Assembly: GCA_910579495.1 (NCBI GenBank)
Contig: CAJTVD010000020.1
Coordinates: forward strand, 23,112 to 52,406
Source of the DNA: an uncultured Lachnospiraceae bacterium
GTDB lineage: Bacteria > Bacillota > Clostridia > Lachnospirales > Lachnospiraceae
Direction: 5' to 3'
DNA: 29,295 bases
Numbering within the stretch: position 1 is the first letter of the stretch; the number at the start of each line of letters is the position of its first letter. The notes beneath the pieces are model-generated. The model saw only the letters and a program-made list of their open reading frames with translations, was not told the origin of the DNA and did no database searches. Both the position numbers and the translations under genes were made by a program. Below are positions 7,588 through 15,086 of the stretch, piece by piece.

Positions 7588-8712
7588 ATGGCGGCAACAG
7601 GTATAGCAATATACATTTTACTGGCAGTGGCCACAGTGCTGCTGGGGCTTGTGGTGGATAACCACTGCCTGGTACGGCGGAATATTGCCAGCAGGCAGCA
7701 GATGCTTAACAGGCTTTGCCTGGGGTCTGTTTTTATCCTGTTATTTGGGGTTTCCGCCTGCCGGCTGAACGTGGGAAACGACTATGCCAAATATGTGGAA
7801 TTTATGCACCTGGTCAACTGCGATGCTTTTGTCCCTACAGAAGCCGGGTTCAATCTGGTGGTAAAGGCGCTTTATGGAATCAGCGGGTTTGAAAATTATC
7901 TGCTGGTTTTTGGGTTTTTCGCTTTTTTTACTATTTTGCTGTTTTTGGCCGCCATCTACCGTCAGGCGGATTCGTTCGCGTTCAGTTTTTTCCTGTTTAT
8001 GGCTTTTGGGTATTATTTCCAGTCCTTTAATACGGTGCGTTATTACCTTGCCCTTGCCATAGCAGTCTGCGCCATTCCCCTGGTTTTGCGGAAGGAATGG
8101 GTAAAGTTTGCCCTGGCGGTTTTACTGGGGGCTACCCTGCACAAGTCTATCCTGGTAGTGCTGCCTTTGTATTTTCTGGCATCCCTTCCCTGGAAAAAGT
8201 GGCAGCTTGGGATAGGCGCGGTGTTATGTTCTACCTTCTTTTTTATGCAGGATTTTTATTTAAAGGCAGTGGTGTTCCTGTATCCCACTTATGAGGACAC
8301 GGAGTACCTGGAAGGGGGGACCAGCCTGGTAAACATTGCCCGTACCCTGGGGGTGCTGGCACTGTCCCTTATGTGCTATAAAAAGACCGTAAAGGGCAGC
8401 AGGAGGAACCGCTTTTATTTTTACTGTAATCTGGGTGCGCTGGTGATGTATGTGTGCTGTTCCTTCCTGCCGGTTATTTCAAGGATTGGATATTACCTTA
8501 CCATTACCCATATCTTCTTCCTCCCGGCATTGCTCTCCGGGATAGAGGATAAAAAGGTGAAAAACCTGTTTACGGCTGGGGTGGCAGTGGCTGGGATTTT
8601 GTATTTCGGCGTTTTTATTCTGATGAAGGCAGGGAATGACGGGCTGCGGATCCTGCCTTATGAAACCTTTATGTTTCATGATATGGTGCCCATTCTCTCG
8701 GATGTTAACTGA
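7588..8712 (+). CDS. EpsG-family polysaccharide polymerase (Wzy-like)
   Basis: This is a 374-residue polytopic membrane protein with roughly ten hydrophobic helices. It carries the EpsG-type signature in the second quarter: CRLNVGNDYAKYVEF, then EAGFNLVVKALYG, followed by RYYLALAIAV. EpsG proteins are thought to polymerise exopolysaccharide repeat units at the outer face of the membrane. The ATG has GGGGAGG upstream. It is the last gene of the operon. The locus therefore has a priming enzyme, transferases, chain-length protein and polymerase, but no Wzx flippase, which must be encoded elsewhere or is replaced. Confidence 0.88.
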   Translation: MAATGIAIYILLAVATVLLGLVVDNHCLVRRNIASRQQMLNRLCLGSVFILLFGVSACRLNVGNDYAKYVEFMHLVNCDAFVPTEAGFNLVVKALYGISGFENYLLVFGFFAFFTILLFLAAIYRQADSFAFSFFLFMAFGYYFQSFNTVRYYLALAIAVCAIPLVLRKEWVKFALAVLLGATLHKSILVVLPLYFLASLPWKKWQLGIGAVLCSTFFFMQDFYLKAVVFLYPTYEDTEYLEGGTSLVNIARTLGVLALSLMCYKKTVKGSRRNRFYFYCNLGALVMYVCCSFLPVISRIGYYLTITHIFFLPALLSGIEDKKVKNLFTAGVAVAGILYFGVFILMKAGNDGLRILPYETFMFHDMVPILSDVN

Positions 8713-8721
8713 CGGCTTGTG

Positions 8722-8762
8722 TGCCGGGCAAAAACAAAGGCATCTTTTGCCGTCGTCCGGCA
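8722..8762. terminator. Hairpin between convergent genes, possible weak terminator
   Basis: TGCCGG (8722-8727) and CCGGCA (8757-8762) enclose GGCAAAA/TTTTGCC (8727-8733 and 8745-8751). Read on the minus strand, a short GGCA/TGCC hairpin is followed by TTTGTTTTT. It separates the convergent EpsG and Bce permease genes. The stems are imperfect or compete with one another. Confidence 0.35.
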
Positions 8763-8765
8763 GGT

Positions 8766-10985
8766 TTAATTTGTATTCCTAATAGAGCTTTTAAACAATA
8801 TCCACGTACTTATAAAATAACAGACCAGTAAAATTGCAAGAATACCTACCGTTGCGCCTATCTGCAATATTAAAGTGCCTAAACCTATATAAGCTGAAAT
8901 TTCTGTGGATATAGCATGAATAAAGTAGACAATAATAACTGCTGCAACCACTATCGCAACTATGACAGGAAGCCCAAACCAAACTCCCAACTGTTTCAGT
9001 ATGAGTTTTGCTATGTGCTGTTCTTCCACCCCCAATTTCCGCAATACCGAGAAGCGGTATTTGTACTGTCCTGCGTCCAAAAGCTGCTGTAAAGAAAGTA
9101 CCGTAAGGCAAATGACCATCAGCACAATCGCCCCATAAAGCATGGAAGCCTGCAAAACAAAATTTCCCGCTTTTGTGCTGTTAATTTGCAGGGTACTTAA
9201 ACGGATTCCAAAAGAAACACCATTGTCTGTTTGCTCCGGGTATTCTGCTGTAAAGTGTTCCTCAAGTTCAAGTGCATACGGATAAGAAATCGTTTCTGCT
9301 GTGATAATATATCGGTTTTGCATAACAGGCAGCAATTTTTCACAAACACTGTCTGGAAATATATAGATAACATCTGTATAGGAATTGTAAGCTGTTTCCC
9401 CGATTGTTTCCTCATAATAAGAATGTCCGGCAAGGGCCAATTCTCCTGCATCTGTGATAATACTGGTATGCTCTGCGAGAAAGCTGTCTTTTTCTTCTTC
9501 CGTTGCAATGGACTTCCAATGTGTTGTAAATTCGTTTTCCAATAAAGATACCGGCCCATATCCTAACATTTCCCGTATCGTGTTGTAATCGCTTAAAGAA
9601 ACCGCCGCAACAGGAAAATCATATTTTACCCTGTTACCAAAATCTGCTTTCTCTGGCAGATATAAATGAAAGGTACAGTCATAAGCTGTTTCAATTCTAT
9701 GCCCGGTAAGAAAATCTGTAATTATCCCGTAATCATCATTCGGCAGATATTTTTCCTCATATACGTTATTATATCTGGAAAAAACCTGCACATCATACAT
9801 AGAACGTACATCCAGATAACCCGAAGCCCATCCTGTCAAAATCGGAGCAGCGATAAACAGAAAAATAGCAAGCACTAAGGTTATGCAGATAAGCGTCATA
9901 GTTTTACTGGTAGTATTTAATTTTGAAATAATTTGCCCGAAGAAGAACAAGTTTTCGCCATTGTACCTATGCTCTGGGGATTTCTCTTTCCATGCGATAA
10001 TGAAATTCCCTGTAAGATATACCAAAGCGCAGATAAAGAAAAGCAAATCAATCAGAATAAACATCATATATTGATTGATTGTCCCGGTTCCCCATGATAA
10101 ATAGTATTTATTTGTGAATAACGGGACGCTTGCCGCCATAAAAGCATTGAGGACGGAAAAGCCCAATAATACGGGAAGCGACGTATAAAATACTGCTTTC
10201 CTCTTTGCAATCAGCCGCCAGAGAGACCAAAGGAGAGTAGCGGCAGGAACGAAGATGTTACCCCAAAACATGATTTTGACAGGCAGGGCAAAACGGCTGT
10301 CATAATAAAACACAGCTTTACTGATTCCTGCAACGGACGCCCAAACTATAAATATTTCAAACAGTACCGAGGCAACAGCAATCCAACAGCTCTTTTTCAA
10401 CTCCGGGTCATTTTCCCTGTCTGCCGAAAGCATATCTATAATTTGGGTTTTCCAAATGGTACGGGTATTGAATACTCCTACCACAAGGAAACTCAAAGTA
10501 AAAAATCCAACCGTCAGCATAGCTGTATCCGGAAACAGCATCCATGTCAGCGCATAGTCTTTCCCGTAGGACGTCAGCAGCATCGCTGTAATAAACTGTG
10601 AGCAGAACGCACCGAGGAAAATTCCCAATACAATAGAAATCATTCCCATAATGAATGTTTCGGCAAAGAAAAGCCCTGCAATGGTTTTCTGTTCCATTCC
10701 CATAATGGCTTGGAGCGCAAACTCTTTCTGCCTGTGCCGCAACATATAGTTATTGACGAAGCGTATCAAAAACAACAGGCATAATGTGATCAGGCAGATT
10801 GCTATTTTCATGCCGTCGCTAAGCAGCGTGAAATCATATTCACTTCCAATATCCGGCTGATAATACCTGCTGGAAATGGACAGGAACGAATAAAACAGAG
10901 TGACACATATTGTCATAGTCACAATATAAATGAGATAATCCTTTACGGAGCATTTCGCATTTTTGAAAATCAGTTTAGCATACAT
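8766..10985 (-). CDS. Bce-type ABC transporter permease (FtsX family)
   Basis: This is a 739-residue permease of the peptide-antibiotic resistance/sensing type (BceB/VraG-like). About ten membrane helices are visible, and one very large extracytoplasmic segment at roughly residues 400-620 is where family members contact peptide antibiotics or their lipid II complexes. FtsX-like blocks are at both ends, for example RQKEFALQAIMGM near residue 95. The start at 10985 (MYAKLIFKN) was chosen over an ATG 18 bp upstream because GGAGGTGG lies just before it and the upstream ATG overlaps that ribosome site. It overlaps the end of the ATPase gene by 11 bp. It is somewhat longer than the roughly 650 residues typical for BceB. 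Confidence 0.92.
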   Translation of the reverse strand: MYAKLIFKNAKCSVKDYLIYIVTMTICVTLFYSFLSISSRYYQPDIGSEYDFTLLSDGMKIAICLITLCLLFLIRFVNNYMLRHRQKEFALQAIMGMEQKTIAGLFFAETFIMGMISIVLGIFLGAFCSQFITAMLLTSYGKDYALTWMLFPDTAMLTVGFFTLSFLVVGVFNTRTIWKTQIIDMLSADRENDPELKKSCWIAVASVLFEIFIVWASVAGISKAVFYYDSRFALPVKIMFWGNIFVPAATLLWSLWRLIAKRKAVFYTSLPVLLGFSVLNAFMAASVPLFTNKYYLSWGTGTINQYMMFILIDLLFFICALVYLTGNFIIAWKEKSPEHRYNGENLFFFGQIISKLNTTSKTMTLICITLVLAIFLFIAAPILTGWASGYLDVRSMYDVQVFSRYNNVYEEKYLPNDDYGIITDFLTGHRIETAYDCTFHLYLPEKADFGNRVKYDFPVAAVSLSDYNTIREMLGYGPVSLLENEFTTHWKSIATEEEKDSFLAEHTSIITDAGELALAGHSYYEETIGETAYNSYTDVIYIFPDSVCEKLLPVMQNRYIITAETISYPYALELEEHFTAEYPEQTDNGVSFGIRLSTLQINSTKAGNFVLQASMLYGAIVLMVICLTVLSLQQLLDAGQYKYRFSVLRKLGVEEQHIAKLILKQLGVWFGLPVIVAIVVAAVIIVYFIHAISTEISAYIGLGTLILQIGATVGILAILLVCYFISTWILFKSSIRNTN

Positions 10986-11742
10986 GGCTTTGTCCACCTC
11001 CAATCATGGTAAGGACATTCAGAATTTTGTTAAAGAAGCTGTTTCTGCTATCATTACCTTTATGTAATTCTGTAAAAATTTCCCCGTCCTGTAAAAACAA
11101 AATACGGTTCGCATAGCTTGCCGCAAAAGCGTCATGCGTTACCATTAAAATGGTTGCATTAAGCTGTTCATTGATACTTTGGATTGTAGATAAAAGCATT
11201 TGTGACGAATGGCTGTCCAATGCGCCCGTAGGTTCATCCGCTAAAAGCAGCTTCGGGTTATTGATGATTGCCCTGGCACAGGCACACCGCTGTTTCTGCC
11301 CGCCTGACACCTGATACGGGTATTTGTCCAGAATATTGCTGATATTCAGCCGTTTCGCAATATCCATAATACGCGGCTCTACGTTATTTGCGGGTGTTTT
11401 ATTGATTGCCAGCGCCAAAGCTACATTTTCAGAAACCGTCAGTGTGTCCAGGAGGTTAAAATCTTGAAATATAAAGCCTAAGTTTTCCCTGCGGAACCGG
11501 GCCAGCGACTTCGGTTTTATCTCCGTTACATCAGTTCCCTCTAAGTAGATATGTCCTGCACTTACGCTGTCAATTGTAGAAATGCAGTTGAGCAGCGTTG
11601 TTTTTCCGGAACCGGACGCACCCATGATACTTAAAAACTCGCCTGCCTGTACAGAAAAGCTGATATCTTTAATCGCTTTTGTGATATTTCCCTCATTACC
11701 ATAGTATTTTTGTATATGTTCCAACTTCAAAATGCCGTCCAT
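10975..11742 (-). CDS. Bce-type ABC transporter ATP-binding protein
   Basis: This is a 255-residue ATPase of the MacB/LolD/BceA group. It energises the adjacent permease. Walker A GASGSGKTT is at residues 41-49, the Q-loop FQDFN at 92-96, the signature VSGGQ at 145-149, Walker B LLLADEPTGALDS at 165-177, and the switch histidine is H203 in VTHD. The start at 11742 has AAGGAGG 8 nt upstream; an in-frame ATG 48 bp further upstream has no ribosome site. It is separated by 109 bp from the kinase gene, with a terminator and a palindrome in the gap, so the transporter pair is probably a distinct transcript controlled by the adjacent response regulator. Confidence 0.95.
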   Translation of the reverse strand: MDGILKLEHIQKYYGNEGNITKAIKDISFSVQAGEFLSIMGASGSGKTTLLNCISTIDSVSAGHIYLEGTDVTEIKPKSLARFRRENLGFIFQDFNLLDTLTVSENVALALAINKTPANNVEPRIMDIAKRLNISNILDKYPYQVSGGQKQRCACARAIINNPKLLLADEPTGALDSHSSQMLLSTIQSINEQLNATILMVTHDAFAASYANRILFLQDGEIFTELHKGNDSRNSFFNKILNVLTMIGGGQSHVC

Positions 11743-11822
11743 GCTTCTTGCCTCCTTGTGTTTTATGCTTTTATTGTAAACGGCGTACATTGATTTTTGT
11801 ATCAGGTTTTCTTACGCAGTCC

Positions 11823-11836
11823 TTACAAAAATGTAA
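11823..11836. promoter_or_regulatory. Palindromic operator candidate upstream of the Bce transporter genes
   Basis: TTACAAAAATGTAA is an inverted repeat with 5-bp arms (TTACA/TGTAA) and a 4-bp spacer. It lies 81 bp upstream of the ATPase start. On the minus strand a TACAAT -10 candidate follows without a good -35, as expected for an activated promoter. Binding of the neighbouring OmpR-type regulator is inferred. Confidence 0.5.
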
Positions 11837-11862
11837 TAAATGCAGGGCGTATCAGCCCTGCA
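11826..11862 (-). terminator. Terminator whose hairpin contains the kinase stop codon
   Basis: On the minus strand TGCAGGGC (11862-11855) pairs with GCCCTGCA (11848-11841), an 8-bp perfect stem, followed by TTTATTACATTTTT. The kinase TGA stop (11854-11852) lies in the loop. Confidence 0.75.
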
Positions 11863-12865
11863 CTTCCGAAACAAAATCATTGATATGAAAGGATAGCGTT
11901 ATTGTTGTCCCCTTTCCCTCTGAATAGGCAGTCAATCCGATTCCAAGTTTATCACAAAGACGCTTGCAAAGATACAATCCAATCCCCGTCGAGCTTTGGA
12001 TCATCCGCCCATTCTGCCCGGTAAATCCCTTTTCAAAAATACGGGGCAGGTCGTTTTCTGATATACCCATTCCATTATCTTCTGCAGATAAAAGGATTTG
12101 GCCGTTTCCCTTTGCCGTAAAAAAGCGAAAAACCGGCTTTTCTGTACGGTATTTGACAGCATTGCTGATAATCTGGTTTAAGATGAACCGTACCCATTTA
12201 TCATCTGTATAGACACTGTGGTTTACGTTATCTGCTACAATAACTACATTATTTTTCCGCAGAAGATATTTGTTATCTGCGATTGCAGAATGTACAACAT
12301 CACCCAGCCTGATTTCCCTGATAAGATAGTCCTTTTCTGTATGCTCACTGCGGGCATAGTAAAGAGCCTGCTCCGTAAAGCGGTTGACATTTTCTAATTC
12401 GGCTAACATTTCTCTGGCAAATGGGAAATTGTTGTTTTCACAAAGGAGCTTCATAGCCGTAATAGGCGTTTTCACTTCATGTATCCATTGTTCAATATAT
12501 TCTTTGTATTCTTTCCGCTCCCGCTGTACCCCGCCTATTTTTTCAAGCATAGATTTTTCAGCCATTTTCAGAATACGATAGAATACATCTTCATCAGCCC
12601 TTTCCGGGATTTCCATAACTTCCGGCAGCAGGTATTTTTCCTCTAATTGTTCCGCCATTTCTAACAGTTTACACAAGTGCCTTTTTTCCGTGAAATAGAG
12701 AATGGTAAAATAAAGGATGATAACAGCTATCCAGACAACTACAACAAGCAGGCGGACAGAAGCAGGATTGCCGTTAGCAGTCAAAAACAGGACAAGGGAA
12801 AGCATACCTGAAAGGTTTACTAAAATAACGGGCAGTTGGTTTTTCAGAAATAGTTTTCCGCTCAT
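11852..12865 (-). CDS. Intramembrane-sensing histidine kinase (BceS-like)
   Basis: This 337-residue sensor kinase has two membrane helices at about residues 13-30 and 38-58 separated by only a few residues, so it has no extracellular sensor domain. Such kinases respond to their partner ABC transporter. The phosphoacceptor is H129 in QWIHEVKTPI. The ATPase domain has an N box (ILNQIISNAVKYR), a G1 box (AEDNGMGIS) with FEKGFTG, and a G2 box (STGIGLYLCKRL). Its ATG overlaps the stop of the response regulator by 4 bp (ATGA), indicating translational coupling. Peptide antibiotics such as bacitracin or lantibiotics are plausible inducers from family knowledge; the actual ligand is unknown. Confidence 0.94.
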   Translation of the reverse strand: MSGKLFLKNQLPVILVNLSGMLSLVLFLTANGNPASVRLLVVVVWIAVIILYFTILYFTEKRHLCKLLEMAEQLEEKYLLPEVMEIPERADEDVFYRILKMAEKSMLEKIGGVQRERKEYKEYIEQWIHEVKTPITAMKLLCENNNFPFAREMLAELENVNRFTEQALYYARSEHTEKDYLIREIRLGDVVHSAIADNKYLLRKNNVVIVADNVNHSVYTDDKWVRFILNQIISNAVKYRTEKPVFRFFTAKGNGQILLSAEDNGMGISENDLPRIFEKGFTGQNGRMIQSSTGIGLYLCKRLCDKLGIGLTAYSEGKGTTITLSFHINDFVSEVQG

Positions 12866-13533
12866 AATGTGTACCCCTGTCTGTGTTTTGTCTTGATGAA
12901 GCCTGTCAGCCCGATAGCTTCCAGTTTGCCACGGATACGGGTCATATTCACGCTAAGGGCGTTGTCGTCAATATAAAGCTGGCTGTCCCATAGAAAATCC
13001 ACTATATCATTCCGGGTACAGATTTTTCCGGCGTTCTTAAAAAGATAGTAGAGGATTTTCAGTTCATTTTTAGTCAGACTGGCTTTTTGCCTGTTGTATT
13101 CTAGGGAGCTGCTTTCTAAATGTAGCGCTGCTCTATTCCATGTCAAAACTTCCGCCTGCCGTAAATTGTATGCCCGCCGTAACAATGCGGCAATTTTAGC
13201 AAGCAAGATAGCGGTGTTGTATGGCTTTGTGATAAATGCGTCACCGCCAAGCATGATACTGTTTAATTCGTCCATATCTGTATTGCTGCTTGTTACAAAT
13301 ATAATCGGCATATCTGAAAAAGTGCGGATTTGGGAACATATATCAAAACCGCTGTTTCCCGGCAGCTTTATGTCCAATAAAATTAAATGAGGTAAAAACG
13401 ATTTCACCTGCCCGATTACATTTGAAAAATCTGCCACAGCAGAAACCTCATAACCGTTTCCGGATAAAAGAGTTTTAAGCTGTGCCTGTATTGTAAAGTC
13501 ATCTTCGGCAATCATAATCCGATATTCATTCAT
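12862..13533 (-). CDS. OmpR/PhoB-type response regulator (BceR-like)
   Basis: This is a 223-residue transcription factor. The receiver domain has E10/D11/D12, phosphoacceptor D54 in LILLDIKLP, T81 and K103 in TKPYN. A winged-helix C-terminal domain (about 125-223) includes LTKNELKILYYLFKNAGKIC and ends KTKHRQGYTL. GGAGG lies 6 nt before the ATG. It is the first gene of the minus-strand module and is coupled to the kinase. It most likely activates the ATPase-permease pair through a palindrome at 11823-11836. The whole four-gene block is more AT-rich than its neighbours, suggesting acquisition by transfer. Confidence 0.94.
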   Translation of the reverse strand: MNEYRIMIAEDDFTIQAQLKTLLSGNGYEVSAVADFSNVIGQVKSFLPHLILLDIKLPGNSGFDICSQIRTFSDMPIIFVTSSNTDMDELNSIMLGGDAFITKPYNTAILLAKIAALLRRAYNLRQAEVLTWNRAALHLESSSLEYNRQKASLTKNELKILYYLFKNAGKICTRNDIVDFLWDSQLYIDDNALSVNMTRIRGKLEAIGLTGFIKTKHRQGYTL

Positions 13534-13596
13534 TTTCTTCCTCCGTTTTTTCCTGCCGTCAATCGGTTTTTCTGCACTCTTTACTCTAACAGTATA

Positions 13597-13625
13597 ATTT
13601 TAATTGGACAACCGAATAATATCAA
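13597..13625 (-). promoter_or_regulatory. Promoter of the Bce-type two-component genes
   Basis: On the minus strand TTGATA (13625-13620), a 17-bp spacer and TAAAAT (13602-13597). It lies 64 bp upstream of the response regulator ATG. Confidence 0.5.
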
Positions 13626-13709
13626 GCGTCAAATTATGTATTATATAGGATTGTTGATGCTGAAAAAGAGTAGAGGAAAGATTTCCTATGATTTTGAGGT
13701 GAAGTTTTC

Positions 13710-13740
13710 CGTAACAGTCTAACTTAGGATCTCTGTTACG
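13710..13740. repeat. Inverted repeat upstream of the riboswitch promoter
   Basis: CGTAACAG (13710-13717) and CTGTTACG (13733-13740) form an 8-bp perfect stem with a 15-nt loop, followed by TTTAT. The element lies between the divergent Bce and cation-exchanger promoters. It may be an operator or a weak terminator. Confidence 0.4.
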
Positions 13741-13769
13741 TTTATAAGCGGCGCCTATCATTTCGGGGA

Positions 13770-13798
13770 TTGACATTCCGGGAAAGATTTGTTAAAGT
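13770..13798 (+). promoter_or_regulatory. Promoter of the riboswitch-controlled operon
   Basis: TTGACA (13770-13775), exactly 17 bp, then TAAAGT (13793-13798). The predicted transcript start near 13805 coincides with the 5' edge of the riboswitch aptamer. Confidence 0.7.
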
Positions 13799-13804
13799 AA
13801 GCAA

Positions 13805-13913
13805 AGAGTAACAGGGAGTAGCTTGCATACATAAGTCATAAGTATGTAACATAATTCTGTCAATACGGGAAGATGATTCCCCGGAATATGTTGTAAGAAG
13901 CGAGACTTTTACT
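13805..13913 (+). ncRNA. yybP-ykoY (Mn2+-sensing) riboswitch aptamer
   Basis: The family core GGGAGTAGC is at 13814-13822. The closing helix P1 pairs AGTAACAG (13807-13814) with CTTTTACT (13906-13913), with one mismatch. Next come a hairpin CATAC/GTATG (about 13826-13846), a third helix AACATA/TATGTT carrying the conserved CTGTCAATACGG segment (from about 13857), and the 3' conserved AGCGAGAC. This order matches the known Mn2+ riboswitches (for example the Lactococcus one). Such riboswitches usually turn on exporters when Mn2+ is high. Identification is by motif recognition, without a covariance search. Confidence 0.82.
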
Positions 13914-13949
13914 GCAGATCAAGTTTGCAGGGGAAGTCTCGCTTTTTTT
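13898..13949 (+). terminator. Riboswitch expression-platform terminator
   Basis: AAGCGAGACTT (13898-13908) pairs perfectly with AAGTCTCGCTT (13934-13944), with an inner CTGCA/TGCAG stem, and a run of seven T at 13943-13949. The 5' arm overlaps the 3' strand of aptamer helix P1, so ligand-stabilised P1 would prevent termination. This makes it an on-switch by inference. Confidence 0.85.
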
Positions 13950-13973
13950 CTGCAGACAGATAAGGAGGAGGAT

Positions 13974-14954
13974 ATGTTACTTTTGTGTGTGGTTTTGGTG
14001 ATGGGGCTGGCGGCGCTGATCGGGGGTGCAAATCTTTTTGTTGACGGGAGCGCGGCCCTGGCGGGAAAGTGCAAAGTACCAACGCTGGTCATCGGCCTGA
14101 CGGTGGTAGCGCTGGGAACAAGTGCCCCGGAGCTTGCAGTGAGTGCATCGGCGGCGCTGCAGGGAGCCAATGAGATCGCCATAAGCAATGTGGTAGGCTC
14201 CAACATTTTCAACCTGCTCTGTGTGCTGGGAGTGTGCGCGGTAATCCACCCAGTCCCTGTGGAGGCAGGGATATTAAAGAGGGATCTCCCTGTTTCCATA
14301 CTTGCAACGGCCCTGGTATTTTTTCTTGTGGGGGCACCCTCACTGCTTTCGGGAAGCCTTATCCAAATGGGCATGGAAGAGCAGGCAGGGAAGCTGGGAA
14401 GGGCTGCGGGATCAGCCTTGGCCTTCCTGTTTGCGGCCTATATTGGTTATCTCATAAGGGACGCAAAGAGACAGCCCCAGCGGGGGGAGGACACGGAAAC
14501 GGTCAATTGGCGGGCGGCAAAATGCTTTCTGTTCATCGGGGCAGGGCTTGCCCTGACCGTGGCAGGCGGGCAGGCAGTGGTATATGGCGCCAAGGGGATT
14601 GCAAGAGCGGCCGGGATGACGGAGACCCTGATAGGGCTCACCATTGTGGCGGCAGGCACTTCCCTTCCCGAGCTGGTAACGTCTGTTGTGGCAGCCCGGA
14701 AGAAAGAGACAGGGCTTGCGGTAGGCAATGTGGCGGGGTCAAATATTTTTAACCTGCTGTTCATCCTGGGGGTATCGGCAGTGATACATCCTGTGGCGGT
14801 AAACGCAGCCTCGGTGTGGGATATGGGGATACTCCTTGCCGCCAGCCTCCTGGCATTTATATTTTTACTCAGTGCAAAGACCCTGAGGCGGGCGGAGGGC
14901 ATTATCATGGCAGTATTATACCTGGCATATATGGTATATGCCATAACCAGATAA
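13974..14954 (+). CDS. CaCA-family cation exchanger (YrbG-like Ca2+/Na+ antiporter)
   Basis: This is a 326-residue membrane antiporter of about ten helices built from two inverted halves. Each half has the alpha-repeat ion-binding motif: GTSAPELAVSASAA with VVGSNIFNL in the first, GTSLPELVTSVVAA with VAGSNIFNL in the second. The family exchanges Ca2+ for Na+ or H+. The yybP-ykoY riboswitch immediately upstream suggests that this member exports Mn2+, or Ca2+ under Mn2+ control; this is inference. GGAGGAGG precedes the ATG. It is first in an operon with a PiT-type phosphate transporter and a DUF47 protein. Confidence 0.92.
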   Translation: MLLLCVVLVMGLAALIGGANLFVDGSAALAGKCKVPTLVIGLTVVALGTSAPELAVSASAALQGANEIAISNVVGSNIFNLLCVLGVCAVIHPVPVEAGILKRDLPVSILATALVFFLVGAPSLLSGSLIQMGMEEQAGKLGRAAGSALAFLFAAYIGYLIRDAKRQPQRGEDTETVNWRAAKCFLFIGAGLALTVAGGQAVVYGAKGIARAAGMTETLIGLTIVAAGTSLPELVTSVVAARKKETGLAVGNVAGSNIFNLLFILGVSAVIHPVAVNAASVWDMGILLAASLLAFIFLLSAKTLRRAEGIIMAVLYLAYMVYAITR

Positions 14955-15003
14955 CGGAGCAGACGGAACTGTAAAACAGCGCCAGCCAGGGGGATGCCAG
15001 GGC

Positions 15004-15073
15004 ATTCCAGTACGCGGATGCGGAGGGAAAGGATCCCGGGGGAGTTGGCATCGGGCGGGCGCGGTACTGGAAT
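15004..15073 (+). promoter_or_regulatory. Long intercistronic hairpin before the phosphate transporter gene
   Basis: ATTCCAGTAC (15004-15013) pairs perfectly with GTACTGGAAT (15064-15073). GCG/CGC and GATGC/GCATC extend the stem inward. The stem ends 2-3 nt before the AGAGGA ribosome site of the transporter gene, so it could affect mRNA processing or translation. Confidence 0.5.
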
Positions 15074-15086
15074 AAGAGGACATTTT

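Noticed and set aside
8766..13533. Complete integrative element carrying the Bce genes
   Set aside because: No integrase, transposase or terminal repeats were found at the edges; only composition suggests transfer.
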